Translations under genes and position numbers: made by a program | In this document: in pieces, positions 1 to 12,390 of the stretch | How the letters are laid out: each line of letters starts with the position of its first letter | Numbering within the stretch: the first letter of the stretch is position 1 | Source of the DNA: Rhodothermales bacterium | Lineage (GTDB): Bacteria > Bacteroidota > Rhodothermia > Rhodothermales > JAHQVL01 | DNA: 18,950 nt | Reading direction: 5' to 3' | Assembly (NCBI GenBank): GCA_041391505.1 | Contig: JAWKNW010000048.1 | Location: 1 to 18,950, forward strand | The notes under the pieces: model-generated | What the model was told of the DNA's origin: nothing | Seen by the model: only the letters and a program-made list of their open reading frames with translations | Database searches by the model: none

Positions 1-548
1 GCCCAGGCCTCGACGAGCAGGCCATCGTCCTCGGCCAGCCTCGGCCATGCGGCCCTGAGTTCGTCCGGGTGCCGCACCGTTGCGTTGCCGTAGCCGTCGT
101 AGGAGCCCCGATACCGTTTGAGCAGGGCAGGGTAGCCGAAGTGTCCGGCGGCATCCAACGCCTCGTCGATCGTCGCGCAGCAACGAAATGCCGGCGTCGG
201 CAGGCCGGCGGCGGCCAGCGTACGTTTCTGGAGCCCCTTGTCGCGCACGAGTCGTAGCGTCTCGGGCGGCGGCCACAGCCTGTCGTCCGAAACAATCCCC
301 TGCAGCCCCTCCAGCGGCGCCCACTCGCTTTCGACCGTCACGACATCGCATCCGTCGGCAAATCGGGCCAGCACGTCGGGGTCCTGCCAGTCGCCAACGA
401 TCGGTTCTCCGAGGCCATCCATGGAGCCCGAGGGCTCCGGAGAGAGGAAGCGGATCTGGCAGCCCATGCGCAGGCCGGCGAGCGCCAGCATACGGCCCAG
501 CTGGCCGCCTCCCAGAATGCCGATACGTGGAAAACGCGAAGCAGCCAT
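1..548 (-). CDS. purK: N5-carboxyaminoimidazole ribonucleotide synthase (partial, C-terminus outside window)
   Basis: PurK uses ATP and bicarbonate to carboxylate AIR to N5-CAIR in de novo purine synthesis, in the cytoplasm. The first 182 residues are present and the frame is open to the window edge. The N-terminus carries the PurK nucleotide-fold signature GILGGGQLGRMLA at residues 10-22. The start of the ATP-grasp domain follows, with conserved LRLVRDKGLQK near 98-108 and LLKRYRGSYDGYGN near 142-155, matching the family's LKxxRGGYDGxG block. The start codon at 546-548 lies 8 bases after the ftsK stop, so it is probably the last or a downstream gene of gcvT-ftsK-purK. No Shine-Dalgarno is visible, so coupling to ftsK translation is plausible. 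PurT is excluded by the glycine-rich signature. A following purE would be expected off the left edge but cannot be seen. Confidence 0.95.
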   Translation of the reverse strand, partial: MAASRFPRIGILGGGQLGRMLALAGLRMGCQIRFLSPEPSGSMDGLGEPIVGDWQDPDVLARFADGCDVVTVESEWAPLEGLQGIVSDDRLWPPPETLRLVRDKGLQKRTLAAAGLPTPAFRCCATIDEALDAAGHFGYPALLKRYRGSYDGYGNATVRHPDELRAAWPRLAEDDGLLVEAW

Positions 549-556
549 GCGCTCGA

Positions 557-3190
<2,634 letters not shown>

Positions 3191-3200
3191 ACCCAGTCAA

Positions 3201-4316
3201 TCAGTTTTTATGGAATGGGGGCTTTTTGACGACGGCGCGGCGCGGTTTTTCGCGCACCGCGACCGCGATGACAGCTCCCGGCGTCGTATACGCGGGATCG
3301 TTGACGACATATCCCATACCGATTCCGGCGCCGAGCAGCGGCGATTGCGTGCCGCTCGTGACCAGACCGATTTCTTCGCCCTGTTCGTTCAGAATAGGGT
3401 AACCGTGACGGGGGACGCTCCGTTCCTCCATCACAAATCCTATCAGCCGGCGGGGGATGCCGGCGGCCTTCTGCCGGCGCAGCGCCTCCGCGCCGATAAA
3501 GTCGGGCTTGTCCAGCTTGGTGATCCAGCCGAGGCCGGCTTCGAGCGTCGTCGTCGTCGCATCGATGTCGTTGCCGTAGAGGCAGTATCCGGATTCGAGC
3601 CGCAGGGTGTCGCGCGCGCCGAGCCCGGCCGGCTTGATGCCGTCCGCCGCGCCTTCCTTGAGCAGGGCGCGCCAGATCGTGACGGCGTCTTCGGTACGGC
3701 AGTAAATCTCCAGACCGGGCTCGCCGGTATAGCCGGTGTGCGAGAGGATGACGCCCTCGAGCCCGAGAAAATCGTCCGGCGACGGCTCGACGGCGTGGTA
3801 ATACGCGATGTCCGGCAGGGCGCCGTGCATCAGCCGGCGCACGATGCCCGTCGCCGCCGGCCCCTGGATGGCCAGGAGCGCGGTTTTATCTGAGATATCG
3901 GTGATCTGCGCCTGCATCGGGTTGTTTTCCCGCATCCAGCGGAGATCCTTCTCGATGTTGGAGGCATTGATCACCAGCAGGTACCGCGCCTCGTTGAGGC
4001 GGTAGACGATCAGGTCGTCCACGATGCCGCCGTCGGGCATGCACATCGCGGCATACATGGCGCGGCCGTCGTACAGCTTGCTCGCGTCGTTCGTGACCAG
4101 GTGCTGGACGAAGGCCAGGGCTTCCGGGCCGGTGACCATCACCTCGCCCATGTGGCTGACGTCGAACAGGCCGGCTGCCTCGCGAACGGCCATGTGTTCA
4201 TCGATGATGCCGCTGTACTGGACGGGCATGTCGAATCCGCCGAACGGCATCATCCGGGCGCCGAGCGCGATGTGCTCCGCATGGAGCGGCGTTGTACGAA
4301 GCTCTTCTGTCTGCAT
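3201..4316 (-). CDS. gcvT: Glycine cleavage system T protein (aminomethyltransferase)
   Basis: GcvT transfers the aminomethyl carbon of glycine from lipoyl-H protein to tetrahydrofolate, giving methylene-THF and ammonia. From the chosen ATG (4314-4316) the protein is 371 residues, the family's usual length. It shows the N-terminal TPLHAEHIALGARM block (9-22), GLFDVSHMGE (49-58), the conserved Asp pair in GGIVDDLIVY (96-105) implicated in folate chemistry, HTGYTGEPGLEIY (193-205), GLGARDTLRLE (231-241) and the typical end VVKPPF-like VKKPPFHK. The frame stays open 25 codons further upstream to an ATG at 4391. That extension resembles nothing in the family and overlaps the predicted -10 box, so I reject it. 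ftsK follows 10 bases downstream. gcvH and gcvP are not in the window. Confidence 0.96.
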   Translation of the reverse strand: MQTEELRTTPLHAEHIALGARMMPFGGFDMPVQYSGIIDEHMAVREAAGLFDVSHMGEVMVTGPEALAFVQHLVTNDASKLYDGRAMYAAMCMPDGGIVDDLIVYRLNEARYLLVINASNIEKDLRWMRENNPMQAQITDISDKTALLAIQGPAATGIVRRLMHGALPDIAYYHAVEPSPDDFLGLEGVILSHTGYTGEPGLEIYCRTEDAVTIWRALLKEGAADGIKPAGLGARDTLRLESGYCLYGNDIDATTTTLEAGLGWITKLDKPDFIGAEALRRQKAAGIPRRLIGFVMEERSVPRHGYPILNEQGEEIGLVTSGTQSPLLGAGIGMGYVVNDPAYTTPGAVIAVAVREKPRRAVVKKPPFHKN

Positions 4317-4376
4317 CAGGTAGGGCAGCGGCCCTCTACGTTTCAGGCGAACGCACCGATCGGCACGCAAACATGG

Positions 4377-4405
4377 ATTATACATATCCACGCCGCGATA
4401 ATCAA
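4377..4405 (-). promoter_or_regulatory. Sigma70-type promoter of gcvT-ftsK-purK
   Basis: On the minus strand a perfect -10 TATAAT (4377-4382) lies exactly 17 bases after a -35 TTGATT (4400-4405), which matches TTGACA at four of six positions. The expected transcript start is near 4370, giving a leader of about 54 bases before the gcvT ATG at 4316. That leader is too short for a tandem glycine riboswitch. The placement explains why the more upstream in-frame ATG cannot be the gcvT start. It implies that gcvT, ftsK and purK can be transcribed independently of tyrA. Confidence 0.7.
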
Positions 4406-4414
4406 TGCCCTCGG

Positions 4415-4456
4415 GAATTAACTCGTTGATAACTAAGGATATATGGGCGTTAATTC
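4415..4456 (-). promoter_or_regulatory. AT-rich inverted repeat between tyrA and gcvT
   Basis: Perfect 8-base inverted repeat arms GAATTAAC and GTTAATTC (plus-strand 4415-4422 and 4449-4456) flank 26 bases that also contain GTTGATAAC. The block is strikingly AT-rich for this GC-rich window. It starts 2 bases after the tyrA stop codon and ends 10 bases upstream of the gcvT -35 box. It may be an operator or activator site for gcvT, an UP-like element, or a weak end structure for tyrA transcripts. There is no U-run, so a classical terminator is not supported. Confidence 0.4.
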
Positions 4457-4458
4457 AT

Positions 4459-5565
4459 TTACATCTGGAAGGTCGTGTAGCCGGCCCGGCCCAGCGCGCC
4501 CATGGCCGTCTCGGCCGTCGGCTGATCGGCGAAGCCGATGCGGAATACACCCTCGATGCCCTCGCGGATCTTGAGCAGCTCCAGATCCTTGATGTTGACA
4601 CTGGCTTCGTGGAGCACGCGCGTCAGATGAAAGAGGAAGCCGGGTTTGTCCTCGGCGTAGACGTACACGTCCGCCAGAGGATGCAAAAAGCCCTTGGTCG
4701 TCTTCGGGATCGTGTCGCGGCGGGCCCGGGCATCGGCGAAAAACTGACGCATGGCGTCCATATCCTCGCTGAAGACCCGGTTTCGGGTTTTCTGGAGGGC
4801 GGCGGCGAAGCCGCCGAGCATGTCGAGGATCGGCCCCTCGTTGGCGACGAGAATGTCCCGCCACATGTCGAACGAGGACGAAGCAATACGTGTCATGTCG
4901 CGAAATCCGCCGGCGGCGAGGCGCAGCACGCCGCCATCGTCCTCGTGGAGATCGCCGACAAAGTTCATGAGGGTGACGGACAGGAGCTGGGGCAGGTGGC
5001 TGACGGCCGCCGCGATCCGGTCGTGCCGGGCCGCGTCCATCACCAGGATCCGCGCACCCGTCGCACCGAGAACGGCGAGAAAATCGGGGTAGTCCCGCGC
5101 GATGTCGGTTTCCGAGATCGGCTCGGGCGGGCAGAGGACGTAGGTGGCGTTCTCGAAGAGGAACGGATCGGCATGAGCCACGCCGTTTTTCTCCGAGCCG
5201 GCCATGGGATGGCCGCCGATGAACACGCAGTGTTCGGGCAACACCTCGCCGGCGCGGGCCAGGACGGGGCCTTTCACCGAGCCGACATCGGTGACGAGGG
5301 CGCCGGGCTTCAGCGCCGGCGCGATGGTCTCCAGCAGGCTCATCAGGGGCCCCAGGGGTGTCGCCAGCACGACCAGGTCGGCATCGGCGACCGCCTCGGT
5401 AGGCGAACCGAGGCCGACATCGACCACGTTGCGGCGACGCGCCTCGTCCAGCACGGCCGGCGTATCGAAGCCGGTGAGATGCAAATCGCTCCGATGCTTT
5501 CGCAGGGCGAGACTCAGCGAACCTCCGATAAGCCCCAGCCCGAGAATTGCTATCTTCTGGATCAT
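4459..5565 (-). CDS. tyrA: Prephenate dehydrogenase with C-terminal ACT domain
   Basis: This enzyme oxidatively decarboxylates prephenate to 4-hydroxyphenylpyruvate with NAD(P)+ in tyrosine synthesis. The 368-residue protein opens with a Rossmann fold (ILGLGLIGGSLSLAL, 7-21). It continues with LVVLATPLGP (64-73), TDVGSVKGPV (92-101) and the active-site block GGHPMAGSEKNGV (117-129). A second conserved His lies in SHLPQLLS (189-196), with LAAGGFRDMTRIASS (216-230) after it. The C-terminus, about 298-368, has ACT-domain features (DKPGFLFHLTRVLHEASVNIKDLELLKIREGIEGVFRI in outline), suggesting allosteric control, probably by tyrosine. No chorismate mutase domain is attached. It is divergent from the rhomboid gene, with 161 bases between the chosen starts in which I see no convincing promoter. 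Its stop lies 142 bases before gcvT. Confidence 0.95.
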   Translation of the reverse strand: MIQKIAILGLGLIGGSLSLALRKHRSDLHLTGFDTPAVLDEARRRNVVDVGLGSPTEAVADADLVVLATPLGPLMSLLETIAPALKPGALVTDVGSVKGPVLARAGEVLPEHCVFIGGHPMAGSEKNGVAHADPFLFENATYVLCPPEPISETDIARDYPDFLAVLGATGARILVMDAARHDRIAAAVSHLPQLLSVTLMNFVGDLHEDDGGVLRLAAGGFRDMTRIASSSFDMWRDILVANEGPILDMLGGFAAALQKTRNRVFSEDMDAMRQFFADARARRDTIPKTTKGFLHPLADVYVYAEDKPGFLFHLTRVLHEASVNIKDLELLKIREGIEGVFRIGFADQPTAETAMGALGRAGYTTFQM

Positions 5566-5726
5566 GTACGTAAACTGTGCCGTGGCCGCCCGGTGCGTCC
5601 GTTTTGCGCCGAAAGGAACGGAAGAACGATCGCGAGGCGCAAGGCTTCTGTGTGAATGGGGCGGGAAAAGTACCGCACCCCCCGGCGGGTCCGCCTCGCT
5701 TTTACCTGTGTTTCCCGAGACAATGC

Positions 5727-6503
5727 ATGCTTTTTCCCATTGGCGATGACAATCGCAAGATTCAGGGGCCGGCCTGGGTGAGCATGACGCTCCTCGCCGC
5801 CAACATCGCGGTATTTGTGTTTCTGCAGGGTTGCGGGGCGAACGAGACCTTCACGTATGGATACAGCGTGATCCCGTATGAGATCGTCACGGGGCAGGAT
5901 CTGGTGCAGCCGCAGACCGTGCCCGCCGGCGGAGGCGAATACGCCATCATCCCGCAGGCGCCCGGTCCGTTCCCGATCTTTCTGACCATTCTGACCGCCA
6001 TGTTCATGCATGGCGGCCTGGGGCATATCGGAGGCAACATGCTGTATCTGTGGATTTTTGGGGACAACGTCGAGCACCGGTTCGGCGCGTTGCCGTTTCT
6101 GGCGCTCTACCTGGCATGCGGGGTCGCGGCGACGATCGCCCAGATCCTGCTGGACCCTACCAGTGTGATCCCCAACCTGGGGGCCTCCGGCGCCATCTCG
6201 GGCGTGCTGGGGGCCTACATGGTGCTCTTTCCCCGAAACAAGGTCCACGCCCTGTTTTTCTATACCGTCGTCTCGGTGCCGGCCGTGCTGGCGATCGGGT
6301 TGTGGATCGCCATGCAACTGATCAGTGGATGGGGCTCGATCGTAAATCAAAGCGCCGTAGGCGGGGTTGCCTACGGCGCTCATATCGGCGGATTCGTTGC
6401 CGGCGTGTTGCTCGCGCTCGTGATGCGCGGCTTCATCCGGGAAGAGCCGGACAATCCGTTCCAGAAGTACGCAGTCTACGACCGTTCGCGTCGCCTCTGG
6501 TAG
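5727..6503 (+). CDS. Rhomboid family intramembrane serine protease
   Basis: Rhomboids cleave transmembrane substrates inside the lipid bilayer. The chosen ATG at 5727 gives 258 residues beginning MLFPIGDDN, the usual short cytoplasmic lead-in of bacterial rhomboids. The frame is open 50 codons further upstream, but those codons are arginine/proline-rich and unlike the family. Six or so hydrophobic segments are visible. The catalytic Ser is S154 in GASGAISG (152-159) and the catalytic His is H219 in GAHIGGF (217-223). The HxxxxHxxxN motif before TM2 is present as MHGGLGHIGGNM (94-105). A loop of about 45 residues (40-85) between TM1 and TM2 is longer than in GlpG-type proteins. The gene is the only plus-strand CDS here and ends 7 bases from the clpC stop (convergent). 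Substrates are unknown. Confidence 0.93.
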   Translation: MLFPIGDDNRKIQGPAWVSMTLLAANIAVFVFLQGCGANETFTYGYSVIPYEIVTGQDLVQPQTVPAGGGEYAIIPQAPGPFPIFLTILTAMFMHGGLGHIGGNMLYLWIFGDNVEHRFGALPFLALYLACGVAATIAQILLDPTSVIPNLGASGAISGVLGAYMVLFPRNKVHALFFYTVVSVPAVLAIGLWIAMQLISGWGSIVNQSAVGGVAYGAHIGGFVAGVLLALVMRGFIREEPDNPFQKYAVYDRSRRLW

Positions 6504-6510
6504 GATCGCG

Positions 6511-9105
<2,595 letters not shown>

Positions 9106-9129
9106 GCCTTACACATTCTGAGCGATAGA

Positions 9130-9144
9130 GGCCGTTGAACGGCC
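9130..9144 (-). promoter_or_regulatory. 15-base palindrome upstream of clpC, candidate operator or leader hairpin
   Basis: On the minus strand GGCCGTTCAACGGCC is a perfect 7-base inverted repeat around one central base. It ends 24 bases before the clpC ATG. It does not match the CtsR heptad repeat or the HrcA CIRCE element, the known regulators of clp genes in Firmicutes. It could bind an unidentified repressor or fold in the mRNA close to the ribosome-binding region. Confidence 0.45.
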
Positions 9145-9221
9145 GGCGCTCGGTTACTTGTATGCGGATCCCGTCGAATCTAGGAAAATCAGGAAGCTAG
9201 TAGCCGTCCTCGTACAAAGGA

Positions 9222-9260
9222 CGCGCTGGATCCGGTCATGCCATGCATGGATCCGGCGCG
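9222..9260 (-). repeat. 12-base imperfect inverted repeat (hairpin) in the clpC leader
   Basis: Arms CGCGCTGGATCC (9222-9233) and GGATCCGGCGCG (9249-9260, plus strand) pair at 11 of 12 positions around a 15-base loop. The odd pair becomes a G-U wobble if read on the plus strand and a C/A mismatch on the minus strand. The same bases give a direct GGATCCGG repeat with a 21-base period, about two helical turns. The loop side includes the palindrome CCATGCATGG. On the minus strand the hairpin is followed by a short TCCTTTG rather than a T-run. A regulatory site or a poor terminator behind the Fe-S carrier gene are both possible. Confidence 0.5.
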
Positions 9261-9418
9261 TTCGCCAAGAAAGGTCTGGTATGTAAACCGAAGCCTGCAT
9301 GCGCAGTTCCTCGCCACGAACGGGGGTTCCGAAGATACGGGCGCGGACACGAGGCCCGGCACGCGCGATGGAATCCGGAAAGAGGACTGCTCAGAGAAAG
9401 CCGGCTCAACGGGCCGAA

Positions 9419-9778
9419 CTATGCAGCAAAACTGGAGCCACAACCGCAGGTCGACGTGGCATTCGGGTTATTAAACGTAAACCCGCGCGCGCTCAGGCCG
9501 TCGTGATAGTCCACCGTCGTTCCGAACAGGTACAGGCCCTGTCGTTTGTCGATGTAGATCACGATGTCTTCGTGCGCGAATGACAGATCGTGCTCGCGTT
9601 TCTTATCGAATCCGAGGACATAACTCATCCCGGAACACCCCCCGCCGCGGACGCCGATCCGCAGGCCGAAGCCATCCGGGATTTCTTTGGTGGAGATGAT
9701 CTTCTTGATCTCCTCAGCGGCTCGGGGGCTCAATGAAACAGGAGCGTCAGGCCGCGCCAGCGTTTCCGTCTCGTGCAT
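9419..9778 (-). CDS. A-type iron-sulfur cluster carrier (HesB/IscA/SufA/ErpA family)
   Basis: These small cytoplasmic proteins accept Fe-S clusters from the assembly scaffold and pass them to apo-enzymes. The 119-residue protein has the full family pattern: LSPRAAEEIKKI (16-27), GLRIGVRGGGCSGMSY (38-53), and the C-terminal cysteine pair in TCGCGSSF (110-117). The three cluster ligands C48, C111 and C113 are all present. It cannot be assigned securely to IscA, SufA or ErpA from sequence alone, and no suf or isc genes are adjacent, so no symbol is given. It stands alone between two noncoding stretches of about 310 bases. The start ATG (9776-9778) has no Shine-Dalgarno, as for most genes here. 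Confidence 0.93.
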   Translation of the reverse strand: MHETETLARPDAPVSLSPRAAEEIKKIISTKEIPDGFGLRIGVRGGGCSGMSYVLGFDKKREHDLSFAHEDIVIYIDKRQGLYLFGTTVDYHDGLSARGFTFNNPNATSTCGCGSSFAA

Positions 9779-10087
9779 ATGATTGCCGTACCGTAATGCG
9801 TCTACTCGGGCGTTGAGAGGCTATCCTTCAGGATGTCGTCTGGGGTAGCTGCTGATCCAACGAAACCTTGGTGGGGCAGTTCCCCGGCAAACGGATCCGA
9901 AGACCCCTCGCCCGCTTCAATCGGGCATGTCAAACCGTTACCAGTGCCAGGACTGAAAAGAACAAGCGCACCACGCCGCGGCACGGTACGACCCCATTAT
10001 CGGCGGCGGCGGCTTTTCCTTGAGTGGGGGAGGCGGGATGCGTGAGGCAGGATGCGGAATGGGGGACAGGGATTCCGGCCGATCTCC
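9779..10087. other. 309-base intergenic region between lamin-tail gene and Fe-S carrier gene
   Basis: No supported gene is present. Near the lamin-tail gene end there is a degenerate tandem repeat (10031-10056) and, on the minus strand, a 6-base stem CGGAAT/ATTCCG just after the stop codon without a following T-run. A small hairpin GCCCG-N7-CGGGC lies at 9910-9926. A minus-strand frame of 60 codons runs 9802-9984 from a GTG and ends 23 bases before the Fe-S carrier start. It has no recognisable domain and no ribosome-binding site, so it is not called. A TTGACA occurs on the minus strand near 9927-9932 but lacks a -10 partner. Confidence 0.55.
10031..10056. repeat. Degenerate short tandem repeat, 14-base period
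   Basis: AGGCGGGATGCG (10031-10042) and AGGCAGGATGCG (10045-10056) match at 11 of 12 bases with a 14-base period. On the minus strand the core reads CGCATCC/CCGCATCC, the same heptamer-like core that is tandem at 18936-18949. The block lies within 70 bases of the lamin-tail gene stop. Confidence 0.45.
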
Positions 10088-12388
10088 TCATTTTCCCAGC
10101 GGCCGCGCAACGATGACGGGCGCCTTGTACGTGCGGCCGGCGCGGCGGTCGGCATAAAAAACGTCCACCAGGGCGATATACAGCCCGATGCGCACGACCT
10201 CGCCGGCGTCGTCGCGTCCGTCCCAGGCCAGCGTGGTGTCGAAGCCAGCGAGGCGCGCGGTGTCCAGCCGGCGCACGGCGTTGCCCTCGCTGTCGAAGAT
10301 GCGGGCCCGGACGACGGCCGGCGCCTCGAGCGAGGCGACCCGCAGCAGCGCGGCATCGTCGTGGCCGTCGCCGTCCGGGGAAAAGGGGGACGGCGCGACC
10401 GTGAGGCCCTCGGCCGGCGGCGATCCGGATGCCTGCTCCTGCGCGATCGAATTGGGCCGGCCGGGCGTTCCGCCTTCCGGATCGACGGAGCTCGACCACG
10501 AGGCCGCGAGGTCGTTCGGCGCATCGCGCCACCGGCGTTCGAGCGCGATACCCCGCGTCTCGGCCAGGAGCGGATAGTGCCAGTCGGGCCGGTACGTCAC
10601 CGCATCGATCAGCGCACCGTCCGCCAGCAAGCGGATCGTGTCGCCGCTGTTGCCGAAACCCAGCGTGGCGGCGTCGACCGAGAGGCGCGGCGCGAGGTGA
10701 GGAGCCGGCAGGGAGGGGAAGGCGCCGGCGAGATCGCCTTCGCGGCCCGCATACCAGATCGCCAGGGCGCCGGGCGCGAGCGCCGTCGGCGGGGCTTCGT
10801 GACGCAGGGTGTCCGCCGCACCCTGTTCGTCCTCGGGGCCGGCCAGTTCGATCCGGCGCAGGCTGAGCCAGTCGCTTGATCGATTCACGATCTCGGCATA
10901 TTCGGGCTGATCGGCCCGGTTGTCGAAGGGGTCCGCGCGCGGCTCGTAGAGGATTTCATTGAGGGCGAGTTCTCCGGGCGCGGGCGCACGGGCGAGCGGG
11001 GCGTCCAGGTCGCCGGTGTCGTTCCCGGTCAGATCCGTCACCCTGGAGACGCGAAGCCTATCGCCTGCCGGCGGGCCGGTGAACACCAGCCGGATGACGT
11101 CCGGCCCGATGAACGCCAGCCGCTGCGGGGAGGCCGGACCGATCCGGAACCGATCGCTCGACACCGAGGCCACCGCGACGGGTTCGCTCCAGTAGGTCGT
11201 GACCTGCTCCTCCGCGTCCCACTCGGCCAGCAGCAGGGCGGGGGCGGTGCGGTCCGGTTCGAAGCGGCTGTTCCGCCGGCCGGGCGTCGCGCCGTCGGGA
11301 TCGACGGAGGCGCCCCAGTTGCCCGGGAGCCAGGCCGGCCCCCCCGGATCGCGCCGCTCCAGCGAGACGCCCGGCAGCCCCCAGCCGGCCTCGTAGGCGA
11401 CCGCGTCGATGGGCGTCGCTCCGGCGTACAGCGTGACGACATCCGCGTCGTTGTTGAGCGACGGCCAGTCCGGCATCGTCACGGCCGGGACGCCGGGATA
11501 TCGGTCGCGAAACACGACGGAGTCGCGGACGAGGACGCGGTAGGCATCCGGCTCGATCCACAGGTCGTTCAGCGCAATGAGCGCCGGCTCGTCCCGATCG
11601 TCGGCCAGGGTGAGGCCGCGCAGGTTGATCGGCCGGGCGGATCGGTTGTAGAGCTCGACAAACTCGCCCGCGGACGGCGTCGGGGCGAAGTGGATCTCGT
11701 TGATGACGAGGGCGCCGGGCTCCAGTGCGGGCGGCGGAGGCGGTCCGGCATCGCCCTCGACGGCGATGTCGTCGAAGAAGAAGTCGCCGCCCCGGGCGCG
11801 GGTGTGCTTCACCCAGAGCCCGAAGCGTGCCGCTGGCACGTCGCCGGCGTCGGGGGCCTCGAACAGCAGGACGCCGCCGTCGAACACCTGCCAGCCGGCG
11901 CCGCGCCGCCGCTCCACCCGGAGCGCGAGCCGGGCCGTGTCGCCGTCGAGGTAGTCCGGCGCGCTTTGTCCCAGCAGCGTCCGGATTCCCGATGCCGCGC
12001 GGTAGAGGCGGACGTCATGGTCGTTGCTGCCGATCTGGATGAAGTAGCTGGAGGCTTCATCCAGCGCGCCGCCGGCCTCCGCCATCAGGTATATCCGCGA
12101 CAGGTTGAAATTGCTGAGCGGGCCGCCGGCATAACCGGCCGAGATGGTCCAGGCGCCGTAGGCCGCGGTCGACGCGGTTTCGAGCGCGAGGGTGTCCGAC
12201 GCCTCCGGTCCTGCGCTGAGGAGCATCCAGTCCGCCCCCGCCGGCGCCAGCATCCAGCGGGTCGTGTCGCCCGTCCACGCCGGGTCGCGACGAAGGTCGC
12301 CGTCCGCAAACGTTTCGCGCCACGACGGGACGGCTGCCGGCGGCGCGCCGGCGAGGAGGAGGATGAGGAGCAACATCAGATGCGGCAT
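10088..12388 (-). CDS. Secreted lamin-tail-domain protein with C-terminal FlgD-like domain
   Basis: Probably an exported surface or extracellular protein; no enzymatic motif is seen. From the chosen ATG it is 766 residues. Numbering below counts from an alternative GTG two codons upstream. A signal peptide (about 3-22, a Leu-rich core ending AAVPS) is followed by a beta-rich segment (24-213), possibly a LamG/concanavalin-like fold. Two lamin-tail domains follow: about 226-375 (LVINEIHFAPTPSAGEFVELYN) and about 475-650 (LALNEILYEP... EYAEIVNRS). Both end in a similar SVDPxGxTPGRxNS motif. Between them is a bacterial Ig-like segment (about 382-455). The last 110 residues (SPFSPDGDGHDDAALLRV ... 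GLYIALVDV) resemble FlgD/gliding-type carboxy domains. The start at 12386-12388 is preferred because GGAG lies 5 bases upstream; the GTG at 12394 would lie on top of it. M20D gene 116 bases upstream. Confidence 0.85.
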   Translation of the reverse strand: MPHLMLLLILLLAGAPPAAVPSWRETFADGDLRRDPAWTGDTTRWMLAPAGADWMLLSAGPEASDTLALETASTAAYGAWTISAGYAGGPLSNFNLSRIYLMAEAGGALDEASSYFIQIGSNDHDVRLYRAASGIRTLLGQSAPDYLDGDTARLALRVERRRGAGWQVFDGGVLLFEAPDAGDVPAARFGLWVKHTRARGGDFFFDDIAVEGDAGPPPPPALEPGALVINEIHFAPTPSAGEFVELYNRSARPINLRGLTLADDRDEPALIALNDLWIEPDAYRVLVRDSVVFRDRYPGVPAVTMPDWPSLNNDADVVTLYAGATPIDAVAYEAGWGLPGVSLERRDPGGPAWLPGNWGASVDPDGATPGRRNSRFEPDRTAPALLLAEWDAEEQVTTYWSEPVAVASVSSDRFRIGPASPQRLAFIGPDVIRLVFTGPPAGDRLRVSRVTDLTGNDTGDLDAPLARAPAPGELALNEILYEPRADPFDNRADQPEYAEIVNRSSDWLSLRRIELAGPEDEQGAADTLRHEAPPTALAPGALAIWYAGREGDLAGAFPSLPAPHLAPRLSVDAATLGFGNSGDTIRLLADGALIDAVTYRPDWHYPLLAETRGIALERRWRDAPNDLAASWSSSVDPEGGTPGRPNSIAQEQASGSPPAEGLTVAPSPFSPDGDGHDDAALLRVASLEAPAVVRARIFDSEGNAVRRLDTARLAGFDTTLAWDGRDDAGEVVRIGLYIALVDVFYADRRAGRTYKAPVIVARPLGK

Positions 12389-12390
12389 GG

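Larger units (their letters stand above)
9106..9418. other. 313-base intergenic region between the Fe-S carrier gene and clpC
   Basis: No conserved coding frame is visible here. Short open frames exist on both strands but have no recognisable content. The stretch holds the two structured elements listed separately (9130-9144 and 9222-9260). Just after the Fe-S carrier stop there is a weak 4-base stem, CGGC/GCCG, followed by a pyrimidine stretch, too weak to call a terminator. I found no convincing -10/-35 pair, although this is where a clpC promoter would be expected. Confidence 0.6.

Noticed and set aside
4317..4376. Glycine riboswitch in the gcvT leader
   Set aside because: Known glycine riboswitches lie upstream of gcvT in many bacteria, but the predicted leader is only about 54 bases and shows no aptamer-like core.
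4317..4391. 25-codon N-terminal extension of gcvT from an upstream ATG
   Set aside because: Not family-like and it overlaps the predicted -10 box at 4377-4382; the downstream ATG gives the usual GcvT N-terminus.
5577..5726. 50-codon N-terminal extension of the rhomboid protease
   Set aside because: Arg/Pro/Cys-containing non-conserved residues ahead of a standard rhomboid start MLFPIGDDN.
6504..6510. Bidirectional terminator between the rhomboid gene and clpC
   Set aside because: Only 7 bases separate the stop codons and no hairpin is formed there; any terminator would have to lie inside coding sequence.
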